A stretch of 64,000 nt of DNA from Mucilaginibacter sp. KACC 22773. Lineage in GTDB: Bacteria; Bacteroidota; Bacteroidia; Sphingobacteriales; Sphingobacteriaceae. Under the pieces are notes generated by a model. That model had not been told where the DNA came from and searched no databases. It worked only from the letters and a program-made list of their open reading frames with translations. Both the position numbers and the translations under genes were made by a program. The stretch's first letter is position 1, and each line of letters starts with the position of its first letter. Below, piece after piece: positions 9,171 through 17,436 of the stretch. The stretch lies in contig NZ_CP117883.1 in assembly GCF_028736215.1 (NCBI RefSeq), forward strand, positions 7,068,001-7,132,000. Reading direction: 5' to 3'.

Positions 9171-9223
9171 AAAGAGGGCCTACTTTAACTAACAGTATAG
9201 TATAAAGGATGGGCCCTTTTTTT
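9171..9223 (+). terminator. Terminator after the endonuclease gene
   Basis: GGGCC (9176-9180) pairs with GGCCC (9212-9216), with an inner CTTTA/TAAAG stem, and is followed by a run of seven T. Confidence 0.6.
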
Positions 9224-9276
9224 AATTGAAAATAAAAGCGGGTTTGTTTGCATACCTTAATTGGATAACACCGTGC

Positions 9277-10278
9277 TTATCCGGTTTTTTTAGGTTTTAT
9301 TTTTTTAATGGTCTTGTCAATCTGGGTCAAAAAATGCTTTTCGACTTCAGAAAGGCCATTTTTGGTTTGCTCTTTATATTTTTCGAATTCCTCTTTCGCT
9401 TTTTTTAAGGCCTGATCGTGACTGATACTGCCGGCATTTTGTAAAATGTCGTTACCGGTCATTCTTACAAATTCGTCTAAACGTGCTATCCAATCACTCA
9501 TGTACATGGGTTTCCGGTTAAGCGCCTGCAGCTCGGCCAATTCTAAATAGGCTGTTACCATGCGGTTAAGTACGTTCAATTCATTTTCGTTAAGGTAGTT
9601 TTTTGCAACTTCTATTTCCTGCCGTGTTGGTTTGTTCCCCTTGATATGGGTAAGGCCAAGGTTTGTTTTTTGGGCATCAATACGCTGATAAATAATTTCG
9701 GCTGCGGTATGGCCGTGGGCAGCCCAATGCATTTTATTTTGTACCGTTTGGAAAAAGAGGACTGATATTTCGAGTTTGGGATCGTAATCTATGCTGGTAG
9801 CGTAAATATCAAGTACCTTACTCCAAAATACCTTTTCGGACGACCGGATATCGCGGATGCGGGCAAGTAACTCTTCAAAGTAGTTTCCGCCTCCGGCTTG
9901 CTTCAACATATCGTCGTTCATTGTAAAACCTTTTACAATGTATTCCCTTAGCCTGGCAGTGGCCCATTGACGAAATTTGGTACCCTGGTGACTTTTTACA
10001 CGGTAGCCGACGGAAATGATTACGTCGAGGTTATAAAAAGTAGTGTTGTAATATTTACCATCTGCGGCAGTTGTTCGGAAATTCCGAACAACTGAATTTT
10101 CATCCAGTTCGGCTTCTTCAAAAATATTTTTTATATGTTCACTTATCGTAGATTTAGCTTTTTGAAAAAGTTCTGCTAATTGACCTTGGGTAAGCCAGAC
10201 AGTTTCATCTTCCAGGCGGGTTTCAATTTTGGTGTTGCCGTCTTCGGTTTGATATATGATAATATTGCTATCGTCCAT
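9277..10278 (-). CDS. rhuM: RhuM-family (virulence-protein-like) protein
   Basis: A 333-residue cytoplasmic protein. Residues ~20-60 (ETVWLTQGQLAELFQKAKST) look like a helix-turn-helix, followed by the RhuM hallmark segment at ~80-110 (YNLDVIISVGYRVKSHQGTK, then FRQWA). The C-terminal third is helical and Lys/Glu-rich. RhuM was named from Salmonella pathogenicity island 3 and its molecular function is unsettled. In other bacteria the family is often found with mobile elements and restriction or toxin genes, so this is probably an accessory gene. A near-perfect palindrome lies a few bases upstream of its ATG, suggesting self-regulation. Confidence 0.88.
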   Translation of the reverse strand: MDDSNIIIYQTEDGNTKIETRLEDETVWLTQGQLAELFQKAKSTISEHIKNIFEEAELDENSVVRNFRTTAADGKYYNTTFYNLDVIISVGYRVKSHQGTKFRQWATARLREYIVKGFTMNDDMLKQAGGGNYFEELLARIRDIRSSEKVFWSKVLDIYATSIDYDPKLEISVLFFQTVQNKMHWAAHGHTAAEIIYQRIDAQKTNLGLTHIKGNKPTRQEIEVAKNYLNENELNVLNRMVTAYLELAELQALNRKPMYMSDWIARLDEFVRMTGNDILQNAGSISHDQALKKAKEEFEKYKEQTKNGLSEVEKHFLTQIDKTIKKIKPKKTG

Positions 10279-10281
10279 GAA

Positions 10282-10318
10282 TTAGTATCTCCGTTCAAGG
10301 TTTAAACGAAGATACTAA
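10282..10318 (-). promoter_or_regulatory. 37-bp operator-like palindrome upstream of rhuM
   Basis: TTAGTATCTCCGTT (10282-10295) and AACGAAGATACTAA (10305-10318) are inverted copies matching at 13 of 14 bases around a 9-base centre. The palindrome starts 4 bp upstream of the rhuM ATG. The size and position fit a dimeric repressor site rather than a terminator, because there is no T-run. Confidence 0.55.
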
Positions 10319-10413
10319 AAACAATAGCATTGTAAAGGCTTTTAGCTATAACACCATGATTCGCTTTTAAATAGCTCAAACAAAAAAGAGCATAAAAAGG
10401 ATACTTTATTTCA

Positions 10414-10474
10414 CGCAAAGACGGTAAGAAGCAAAGACGCAAAGAGATTTGCTTATTTTTCTTAGCGTCTTTGC
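10414..10474. repeat. GCAAAGACGC short inverted/direct repeat element
   Basis: The word CGCAAAGACG occurs at 10414-10423, GCAAAGACGC at 10431-10440, and the inverted copy GCGTCTTTGC at 10465-10474. The second and third can form a 10-bp stem. The rest of the 385-bp gap between rhuM and mlaD (10279-10663) has no convincing gene; apart from the rhuM palindrome I see nothing else in it. Confidence 0.6.
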
Positions 10475-10663
10475 GCGAGAAAAAATAACCGACTTAATAT
10501 CAAATCCGATATCGTGCAATTATGCTATAGAAATCGCCGCCGAAATCCTAAACGCGATTTCCCTGCCTATAACACCCGTTCCGATTGCCTCAACATATCT
10601 GAAGTCGATTCCTTCCCAATTAATGTATTTTTCAGTATAACACAGCCCTTTAACGGAATATTT

Positions 10664-11452
10664 TTAATTATTATCGTCTGCCTTATCTTTCGCGGCCTTA
10701 TCCTGGCCCTTTTGCAATTTTTCCTGCGCTTTTTTGATGGAATCCTGTTTGGCTTTTTCGCGTTTCTTTTTCTTGTTAAAAAAACCCTTTAATAAAAAGT
10801 TTGATTGCGCAGCTTTCAGATCCTCATTTAAGGTGCCTGTGGTAGCATGCACATTTTTCATAGTTGTACGGGCCTGGGCAACAGTGCTTTCCAGGCTCCT
10901 GGATAGGTTATCATTATTTAATAGCCGGCCAATACTCCCTTTTCCACTGTTTATTTTGCCTACAATTTCAGCTAAGTCGCCGGTCATCTCTTCGGCATTA
11001 TCGGCCACCTTAGTTAGTTTGGTTATTATTTTATCCACATCAACCGGGTTTACTGAAGCAAGCCGGCCACCATCGGCAACCTGCTGGTTACTGGCGATAC
11101 CGCCGGGAGCCAAAACAACCAGCTTATCGCCCATTAAACCATCGCTGCCGATGCTCAGTTTCGAGTCGGTTTTTACAAATTGCCTTACCTTATCGTTCAG
11201 GGTAAGATCAACCCGTACAGAGCTATCGGTTATGATGTTGATGGATTGAACCACACCAACGTTAATACCGGCAAAGCGTACATTGTTGCCCACCTGCAAT
11301 CCGTTTACGTTTTTAAAGGTACCATAAACAGTAAAGGTGGAGTTAAACATACTTTTCTGGCTCCCGATGAAAAATACGGCGAGTGCCAGTATTACAAGGC
11401 CAAGAAATGTAAAAAGGCCGATTTTTATTTTTTGTGATGATGTGGTTTTCAT
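10664..11452 (-). CDS. mlaD: MlaD-family MCE protein of a lipid ABC transporter
   Basis: A 262-residue substrate-binding subunit. Residues ~10-31 are one N-terminal membrane helix, residues ~36-115 an MCE domain (GTFKNVNGLQVGNNVRFAGI, then GVVQSINI), followed by a helical stretch and a very charged Lys/Ala/Asp tail (from ~225). MCE rings carry phospholipid between the inner and outer membranes. The gene is the last of an mlaE-mlaF-mlaD operon; its ATG overlaps the mlaF stop (ATGA). No mlaB/C or outer-membrane partner follows, as is usual in Bacteroidota. Normal length for this phylum. Confidence 0.9.
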   Translation of the reverse strand: MKTTSSQKIKIGLFTFLGLVILALAVFFIGSQKSMFNSTFTVYGTFKNVNGLQVGNNVRFAGINVGVVQSINIITDSSVRVDLTLNDKVRQFVKTDSKLSIGSDGLMGDKLVVLAPGGIASNQQVADGGRLASVNPVDVDKIITKLTKVADNAEEMTGDLAEIVGKINSGKGSIGRLLNNDNLSRSLESTVAQARTTMKNVHATTGTLNEDLKAAQSNFLLKGFFNKKKKREKAKQDSIKKAQEKLQKGQDKAAKDKADDNN

Positions 11453-12240
11453 GATGTTTTGTTAAAAAATGATCGGACAAGTTCGTTTTCTGATTTTTGG
11501 AGCGCTGCCCAGCTGCCTTCGGCTATAAATTCTCCGTCGTTCATAATCATAATTCTGTCCGCCGTAATGCGGGCGCATTGCAGGTCATGGGTAATGATGA
11601 TGGATGATGTTTTATATTTTTTTTGCATGTGGAGTATCAGCTCACTTATCTCGCGGGAAGTTATGGGGTCTAATCCGGTGGTGGGCTCATCGTATAACAT
11701 AATCTCGGGGTTCACAATAAGCGTACGGGCCAGGCCCACCCTTTTCCGCATCCCACCCGACAGATCAGAGGGCAGTTTATCAATCGCATCAAGCAATCCC
11801 ACGTTATCCAACACCTCTTCTACCTTTTTGTCAATCTCGGCCTGGTCTTTTAGTTTAAGTACCCTGGTGAGTGGAAATTCGAGGTTCTCGCGTACGGTCA
11901 TGCTATCATACAAAGCACCGCTCTGGAACAGGAAACCTATTTTAATACGCAGTTGCTTAAGCTCTTCGTCGCTCATTTCGGCTACCTCGTCGTCAAAAAC
12001 CATTAATTCTCCACCATCGGGCTTTAGCATGCCAACCACACATTGTATGGTAACCGATTTGCCTTGACCCGATCGGCCCAGCACAACCATATTCTCGCCC
12101 CTCTTCAGGTCGAAAGTGATATTTTTTAATACCTCCTTCTCCCCGAACGACTTCTTTATCCCTTTGGCGTGTATAACCACCTCATCCTTTGCTGTCGTTG
12201 ATTTTTCCGCCTTTTCAATATTTTCCTTTACTACTGCCAT
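11449..12240 (-). CDS. mlaF: ABC transporter ATPase MlaF
   Basis: A 263-residue ATPase that drives the MlaE permease. Walker A is GRSGQGKSV, the signature LSGGMRKRVGLART, Walker B IMLYDEPTTGLDP, and the H-loop TH in IIITHDL. The Met in the signature (GGMRKR) is typical of Mla/Ttg2 ATPases. The ATG at 12240 (MAVVKENIEK) is chosen because it begins 1 bp after the mlaE stop. The N-terminal ~25 residues are charged and lie before the ABC domain. The longer frame up to 12285 would overlap mlaE and has no homology-like sequence. Confidence 0.92.
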   Translation of the reverse strand: MAVVKENIEKAEKSTTAKDEVVIHAKGIKKSFGEKEVLKNITFDLKRGENMVVLGRSGQGKSVTIQCVVGMLKPDGGELMVFDDEVAEMSDEELKQLRIKIGFLFQSGALYDSMTVRENLEFPLTRVLKLKDQAEIDKKVEEVLDNVGLLDAIDKLPSDLSGGMRKRVGLARTLIVNPEIMLYDEPTTGLDPITSREISELILHMQKKYKTSSIIITHDLQCARITADRIMIMNDGEFIAEGSWAALQKSENELVRSFFNKTS

Positions 12241-12241
12241 C

Positions 12242-13018
12242 TTACCTATAATATAACATACTGGTGATTTGTACAGCAATAGCATCGATAACGAAGATCC
12301 AAAGCGAAGCGGTTACCACGGCAGAATTTGCGGCTATGCCCACACTTTCGGTCCCTTTATTGGAATGATAGCCCTTGTAGCATCCCACAAAGCCTATCGC
12401 GAAGCCAAAGAATACTGTTTTAACTACAGCTGGTAAAAAGTCTGAAAAATCAAGCGAGCCAATACATTTCTGAAAATACAGGGTGAAGCTTATTTTATCG
12501 TTGATGTTAAGGGCCAGGAAACCACCCGCTAAGCCTATTACATCACCAATTACCGATAATAATGGCACCATTAAACTGGTTGCTATAATGCGGGTTACCA
12601 CCAGGTATTGTATAGGGTTGGCGCCGGATACTTCCATGGCATCTATTTGCTCGGTAACCTTCATGCTGCCCAACTCGGCGCCAATACTGGAGGCTATTTT
12701 ACCGGCGCAAATAATGGCGGTAATAACAGGGCCCATTTCGCGCACAAACGATACAGCGAGTGTTTTAGGCAGCATACTTGCCGCACCAAGCGAGACCAGC
12801 GATGGCCTGAGCTGAAGAATTAGTACAAAGCCCATGATGAAGGAGGTAATGCCCACCAACATCAGGGACCTGTAGCCAATTTCATAACATTGCCGCACAA
12901 ACTCCGACCATTCGAAGCCGCCTGCAAAAATATTTCTGAAAAATCTGCCGAAGAAGACACATTGTTCGCCAATGTTTAGCATCCACCTTCGCCAGCCGGT
13001 AATTACCTGTTCTGCCAT
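12242..13018 (-). CDS. mlaE: MlaE-family ABC transporter permease
   Basis: A 258-residue inner-membrane permease with five to six hydrophobic segments. The MlaE fingerprint is present: VREMGPVITAIICAGKIASSIGAELG, TEQIDAMEVSGANPIQYLVVTR and GCYKGYHSNKGTESVGIA. With MlaF and MlaD it forms the complex that moves phospholipids across the periplasm and keeps the outer leaflet asymmetric. First gene of the operon; MlaF begins 1 bp after its stop. Confidence 0.93.
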   Translation of the reverse strand: MAEQVITGWRRWMLNIGEQCVFFGRFFRNIFAGGFEWSEFVRQCYEIGYRSLMLVGITSFIMGFVLILQLRPSLVSLGAASMLPKTLAVSFVREMGPVITAIICAGKIASSIGAELGSMKVTEQIDAMEVSGANPIQYLVVTRIIATSLMVPLLSVIGDVIGLAGGFLALNINDKISFTLYFQKCIGSLDFSDFLPAVVKTVFFGFAIGFVGCYKGYHSNKGTESVGIAANSAVVTASLWIFVIDAIAVQITSMLYYR

Positions 13019-13109
13019 ATATTAGGTTATAATTTGACATACAACAACGTATTGTCAAAATGTTTTGCAGTTCAGAAAAAATCGGCTCTTGGCGGTCGGC
13101 TTGCAGGAT

Positions 13110-13820
13110 TTATGACATGGGTACGTCAATGATCAGGTAACGGGATTCTTCTTGGGCTTCAATTGTAAGTGAACTACTATCATAAACACCTATAGCGTCC
13201 CGTTTGTTTAGTAGGGTGCCATTTATTTTAGCAAGGCCATCCAACAGGAACACATAAGCGCCGTTACCGGGTGTGTTTATAGCATAATTTAAGGCCTTTC
13301 CAGCTTCGAAAGTACCCATGCTGAAAGTGGCATCCTGGTGCAGCCAAAGGTTGCCTTCGCTTTTATCCGGTGATACCAGCACGGTTAGTTCATTTAACTT
13401 AAACTGACCACTAAAACTCTTTTGATCGTATCTTGGTGCTACATTTCGCTCTTTAGGAAACAACCATATCTGTAATGTTTTAGCGGCATCTGTTTTAGAT
13501 GCATTATATTCTGAATGATAAACGCCGGTTCCGGCCGACATTACCTGTACATCGCCGGCATTAATAACGCCTTTGTTGCCCATATTATCCTGGTGTTCAA
13601 GGCCACCTTCCAGCGGGATGGTAACAATTTCCATATTATCATGCGGATGCAGGCCAAAACCCTTGCCCCCGGCTATTATATCGTCATTTAAAACCCGAAG
13701 AGCTCCAAAACTCATCAGTTCGGGGTTATAGTAAGGGCCAAAGCTGAAAGAGAAATTTGCCTTTAACCAGCCTATATCATTTTTTCCACGTTCGTTTTCG
13801 GGATAAAATATTGTTTTCAT
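13110..13820 (-). CDS. Pirin-family bicupin protein
   Basis: A 236-residue two-domain cupin. The N-terminal cupin carries the iron-binding set of pirins: HPHDNMEI (H58, H60), H102 and E104 (YHSEYN). The C-terminal cupin is more degenerate. The best-known bacterial member, YhhW, is a quercetin 2,3-dioxygenase; other pirins act as redox sensors, so the substrate is open. Single gene. A 12-bp palindrome ATGTTTAAACAT (13840-13851) lies about 20 bp upstream and could be an operator. Confidence 0.88.
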   Translation of the reverse strand: MKTIFYPENERGKNDIGWLKANFSFSFGPYYNPELMSFGALRVLNDDIIAGGKGFGLHPHDNMEIVTIPLEGGLEHQDNMGNKGVINAGDVQVMSAGTGVYHSEYNASKTDAAKTLQIWLFPKERNVAPRYDQKSFSGQFKLNELTVLVSPDKSEGNLWLHQDATFSMGTFEAGKALNYAINTPGNGAYVFLLDGLAKINGTLLNKRDAIGVYDSSSLTIEAQEESRYLIIDVPMS

Positions 13821-13890
13821 TGTTATAGTTCCTTTTTATATGTTTAAACATCAATAGGCGTGCCAAGAGGCTGGCCTGGCGTGTTAATAT

Positions 13891-14078
13891 GGCGACGAAG
13901 ACTCACCCGACGAGGCTGCGCCCGTCACCCTCTCTTCACCCTGCGGGTGGAAAGAGGGGCTTGAATATTAACTACTATTACTAATTGCCGGTAATTTATC
14001 CGTATTCGAGCCCCCTCTTTCCGGCAAAGCCGAAGAGAGGGTGACGGGCGCAGCCTCGTCGGGTGAGTCTTCACCGCC
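13891..14078. repeat. 188-bp nested palindromic intergenic repeat
   Basis: Perfect inverted arms of 41 bp lie at 13897-13937 and 14032-14072 and extend to 13891 and 14078 with 2 mismatches. A second stem sits inside: GGAAAGAGGGGCTTGAA (~13949-13965) against TTCGAGCCCCCTCTTTCC (~14006-14023), with an AT-rich centre. There is no open frame in it. It fills nearly all the gap between the pirin and SDR genes and reads like a non-autonomous mobile repeat (MITE/REP-like) rather than a terminator, though it could end transcription from either side. Confidence 0.85.
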
Positions 14079-14117
14079 GTTCAAACCGCTTTATATTTAC
14101 ACTGATTTAATTATGTG

Positions 14118-14125
14118 TACTTTTG
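14118..14125 (+). promoter_or_regulatory. -7 element of the SDR/ABC-F pair
   Basis: TACTTTTG is a perfect TAnnTTTG match, 17 bp before the ATG at 14143. A -33 TTG is not obvious. Confidence 0.5.
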
Positions 14126-14142
14126 CAAAAAATTAAGTATCA

Positions 14143-14799
14143 ATGGCAAATAAAGCTATTATTGCAGGTTCAACAGGACTTATTGGCAGTAAATTGCTCC
14201 AAATTTTGCTGCGCGAAAGCTTTTACGACGAAGTTTTGATCCTTGTGAGGAAAAAAATAGATTTCGATCATAAAAAATTAACGCAGCTGGTGGTCAATTT
14301 CGACCAGTTGGATAGCTATGCCGATACACTAACGGGGCATGCTTTATTCAGTTGCCTCGGTACAACCAATGCCAAAACGCCGGACAAAACAGTTTACAGG
14401 CATATCGATCATGATTATCCTGTTCAACTGGCGCAATTGGCGTTAAAGAATGGTATCGGGCAGTATCATTTGGTATCATCCATTGGTGCTGATCCTGGTT
14501 CGTCGTTTTTTTACACCAAAACTAAGGGCGAAACAGAGGCTGATATCCGGAAATTAGGGTTACCTAAGTTATATATTTACCGCCCATCGATGCTAACAGG
14601 CAACAGACAGGAAAAACGATCAATGGAAAAAGCGCTGATCGCTTTCTATAAAATAATAGATCCCCTGTTATTTGGCAGCTGGAAGAAATACCGGAGCATA
14701 GCCGGCGAAACGGTGGCTATGGCCATGTACAAACAATCAACAAAAAACAATACTGGCACGTTTATATACGAGTCTGATCAAATAAAGCAACTATCGTGA
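14143..14799 (+). CDS. Atypical SDR-family NAD(P)-binding protein
   Basis: A 218-residue Rossmann protein. GSTGLIGS at residues 8-15 is the nucleotide-binding loop; FSCLGTTNAKT and YHLVSSIGADPGSSFFYTKTKG match the atypical a5/HTATIP2-like SDR group, with the Tyr and Lys of YTKTK in place of the classical YxxxK. The substrate is unknown; such proteins may be reductases or regulators. Its stop overlaps the start of the next gene by 4 bp (GTGA), so the two are translationally coupled. Confidence 0.85.
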   Translation: MANKAIIAGSTGLIGSKLLQILLRESFYDEVLILVRKKIDFDHKKLTQLVVNFDQLDSYADTLTGHALFSCLGTTNAKTPDKTVYRHIDHDYPVQLAQLALKNGIGQYHLVSSIGADPGSSFFYTKTKGETEADIRKLGLPKLYIYRPSMLTGNRQEKRSMEKALIAFYKIIDPLLFGSWKKYRSIAGETVAMAMYKQSTKNNTGTFIYESDQIKQLS

Positions 14800-16664
14800 G
14801 TACTTATCTATCTGCCGAGAACCTTGGCCATCAATTTCATGACAACTGGTTATTTAAAAATATAACCATAGGCATTAACCGCGGCCGCAGGGTTGCATTG
14901 GTTGGTGTTAACGGTGCCGGCAAATCAACTTTATTAAAATTATTGGCCGGCTATATTAAACCGACCGAAGGCAAGGTGGTGCAGGCGCGCGACCTGAATA
15001 TGGGTTACCTGGAACAGGATCCCGGCTTTAAAGATGCCGTAACCATCAGCGATTATATTTTTCATGCCGATGACGTACAACAGCAAATGATCCGTAAATA
15101 CGAAGAATTGCTGGAAAACGATCCTGACAACGCCAAGGCGCTGGAAAAGATCATGGAAGAGATGAGCGAGGTTGATGCCTGGGAGTATGAGTACAAAATA
15201 AAAACTATTTTGGGCCGGTTGGATATCCATCATCTTAACCAGCACATCAACACCCTATCGGGCGGCCAAAAGAAACGTTTGGCTTTGGCCAAGCTATTGA
15301 TTGAAGACCCTGACATTTATATTTTAGATGAGCCTACCAATCACCTGGATATTGATACCATAGAGTGGCTGGAAAAGTTATTGACCGATGGATCAAAAAC
15401 CATCCTGATGGTTACGCACGACAGGTATTTCCTGGATAACGTTTGTAACGAGATACTGGAGATTGACCGTGGTAAGATAGTACCCTATAATGGCAGTTAC
15501 GCCTATTACCTTGAAAAGAAAGCCGAGCGGGATGCGGCAGACGAAGCATCGTTCCAGAAAAACAGTAATCTTTTAAGGAAAGAATTGGAATGGATGCGCC
15601 GCCAGCCACAGGCACGTGGTACCAAATCAAAAGCCCGTATTGATGCTTATTATGATTTGGAAGAGAAGACCAAACAGGGCGGCGCCCGAGATAAGGTTGA
15701 ACTAAGTGTAAAAACAGCACGCCAGGGCAATAAAATTATGGAGATGGAGCACCTTTATAAGGGTTTCAATGGCAATACTTATATCGAAAACTTTAGCTAC
15801 GTATTTAAAAAAGGCGACAGAATTGGCTTAGCCGGTAAAAATGGTACAGGCAAATCAACCTTGCTAAATTTAATCACCGGAGGCTTACAGCCCGATAAAG
15901 GAACCATTGTAAAAGGCGAAACCACGGTTATCGGCTACTTTCATCAATCTGGAATTTTATTTAAAGAGGACGACCGCGTGATAGATGTGGTAAAAAATGT
16001 AGCTGAATTCATCACTATGGCCGATGGCAAAATGATTTCGGCCTCGGCCCTGCTCACTTTGTTCCTGTTCCCTCCTGCCAAGCAGTATGCTTTTATATCC
16101 AAACTAAGTGGTGGCGAAAAGAAACGTTTGCAGTTGATGAGTATCCTGATGAAGAACCCTAACTTCCTGATCCTGGATGAGCCTACCAACGATTTGGATA
16201 TTGATACCCTGAATGTATTGGAAGAGTTTTTAACCAACTATTCGGGTATATTAATGATGGTATCGCACGATAGGTATTTGCTTGATAAACTAACCGACCA
16301 GCTATTTATTATGGAAGGGCAAGGTAAGGTGCGTATATACAACGGCAACTATTCATCATACCGGGTTGAGCTGGATGAAGCCAAACAACAGAATAAAAAA
16401 GGCAATACTGCCCCTACCCCTGTTGCTGCTCCTGTAGCCAAAAAAAGCAAATTGAGCTTTAAAGAAGCTAAGGAATTGGAGACTATAGAAGCCGAAATAA
16501 CCGTTATAGAAAACAGCATTAAAGCCAAAACCGACGAGTTAAACAAAGTCGGTATTGAGTTGGCAAAGCTTAATGAAACCATAGCGCAGATAGCCGATTT
16601 AAATAAAAAACTGGATGCAAAAAGCGCCCGTTGGATGGAATTAACGGAGTTAAACGAGGCATAA
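14796..16664 (+). CDS. uup: ABC-F family ATPase, Uup-like
   Basis: A 622-residue soluble protein with two ABC domains and no membrane part. NBD1 has GVNGAGKST, LSGGQKKRLALAKLL and LDEPTNHLDID; NBD2 has GKNGTGKST, LSGGEKKRLQLMS and LDEPTNDLDID. A linker (residues ~240-300) with basic KSKARIDAYYDLEEKTK joins them, and residues ~555-622 form the C-terminal coiled coil typical of Uup, which binds branched DNA or ribosomes. Starts with GTG at 14796, overlapping the SDR stop. The next gene starts only 1 bp after its stop. Confidence 0.92.
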   Translation: MSTYLSAENLGHQFHDNWLFKNITIGINRGRRVALVGVNGAGKSTLLKLLAGYIKPTEGKVVQARDLNMGYLEQDPGFKDAVTISDYIFHADDVQQQMIRKYEELLENDPDNAKALEKIMEEMSEVDAWEYEYKIKTILGRLDIHHLNQHINTLSGGQKKRLALAKLLIEDPDIYILDEPTNHLDIDTIEWLEKLLTDGSKTILMVTHDRYFLDNVCNEILEIDRGKIVPYNGSYAYYLEKKAERDAADEASFQKNSNLLRKELEWMRRQPQARGTKSKARIDAYYDLEEKTKQGGARDKVELSVKTARQGNKIMEMEHLYKGFNGNTYIENFSYVFKKGDRIGLAGKNGTGKSTLLNLITGGLQPDKGTIVKGETTVIGYFHQSGILFKEDDRVIDVVKNVAEFITMADGKMISASALLTLFLFPPAKQYAFISKLSGGEKKRLQLMSILMKNPNFLILDEPTNDLDIDTLNVLEEFLTNYSGILMMVSHDRYLLDKLTDQLFIMEGQGKVRIYNGNYSSYRVELDEAKQQNKKGNTAPTPVAAPVAKKSKLSFKEAKELETIEAEITVIENSIKAKTDELNKVGIELAKLNETIAQIADLNKKLDAKSARWMELTELNEA

Positions 16665-16665
16665 A

Positions 16666-16911
16666 ATGAAACTATCAGATATCATAGCATCTATCGGTGT
16701 TATCATTTTATTGATAGCCTTTGTACTTAATTTATTAAATAAACTTTCATCAGAAAGCAGGGTTTACAAGCTGTTGAATTTTATAGGTGCAGGTACTTGT
16801 TGCTATGCATCGTACATGGTAAGTTTCTACCCTTTTGTTGTTTTAGAGGGTGTTTGGGGCACTGTGGCACTGGTATCTTTATTGCGGGTTCCACGTGGAA
16901 CGTCGGTATAA
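16666..16911 (+). CDS. Small CBU_0592-type membrane protein
   Basis: An 81-residue protein with two to three hydrophobic segments (residues ~8-25, 38-58 and 60-73). It resembles the small integral membrane proteins grouped as CBU_0592; function unknown. It begins 1 bp after the ABC-F stop, so it is probably the third gene of that operon. Its last residues (VPRGTSV) are encoded by a parS-like palindrome at 16888-16901, so the end of the gene is constrained by, or was created by, that site. Confidence 0.75.
   Translation: MKLSDIIASIGVIILLIAFVLNLLNKLSSESRVYKLLNFIGAGTCCYASYMVSFYPFVVLEGVWGTVALVSLLRVPRGTSV
16888..16901. promoter_or_regulatory. parS: parS-like site 1
   Basis: Perfect 14-bp palindrome GTTCCACGTGGAAC, identical to the core of the chromosomal parS consensus bound by ParB. 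It overlaps the last codons of the small membrane protein gene. Confidence 0.8.
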
Positions 16912-17048
16912 AAAGAGTCTATTTATAGCTATTTAAACACGAAACAACTATAAAGAACGGCTAATAATTAACAATATAGTTACATTATAATACAATAAAT
17001 TTCAAAGAAATACAAAAAGTTACAAGGAATATATAGGTGGCTTAAAAA

Positions 17049-17066
17049 ACGTTCCACGTGGAACGT
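17049..17066. promoter_or_regulatory. parS: parS-like site 2
   Basis: An 18-bp perfect palindrome ACGTTCCACGTGGAACGT containing the 14-bp parS core at 17051-17064. Confidence 0.8.
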
Positions 17067-17117
17067 AAATAGCAAAAGAGAACCATCCTGTTATTATATA
17101 TTCAGTTTAATTAGCAT

Positions 17118-17147
17118 CTTTTCATGTTCCACGTGGAACATGAAAAG
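17118..17147. promoter_or_regulatory. parS: parS-like site 3 within a 30-bp palindrome
   Basis: The core GTTCCACGTGGAAC (17126-17139) is extended on each side by CTTTTCAT/ATGAAAAG, giving a perfect 30-bp palindrome. Confidence 0.8.
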
Positions 17148-17168
17148 GATACCACTATTAGAGCGACA

Positions 17169-17430
17169 TTAACAAAAGCAGTAATAACTGCAGTTTAAAT
17201 AGATAGTAATTAGCACCGATTAAAGCTGATTGTAGTATATAAACCGTTCGGATTTTATTCGTGTAATTCGAAAAAATTCGAGACAATTAGTGTGATAAAT
17301 TAACAAAGACAGTAATAATTATAGTTTAAATAGATACTAATCGGCACCGATTGAAACTAATTGCAGCGTAAAGATTATTTGAGTTTTATTCGTGCAATTC
17401 GAAAAAATTCGCAACAATTAGTGTGAAAAT
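17169..17430. repeat. Two tandem 131-bp direct repeats
   Basis: Unit 1 is 17169-17299 and unit 2 is 17300-17430. They begin with TTAACAAA and share GTTTAAATAGATA, GCACCGATT, TTTTATTCGTG, AATTCGAAAAAATTCG and CAATTAGTGTGA at a constant offset of 131 bp, with scattered substitutions between them. They directly precede parS site 4. Confidence 0.85.
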
Positions 17431-17436
17431 TTTGAT

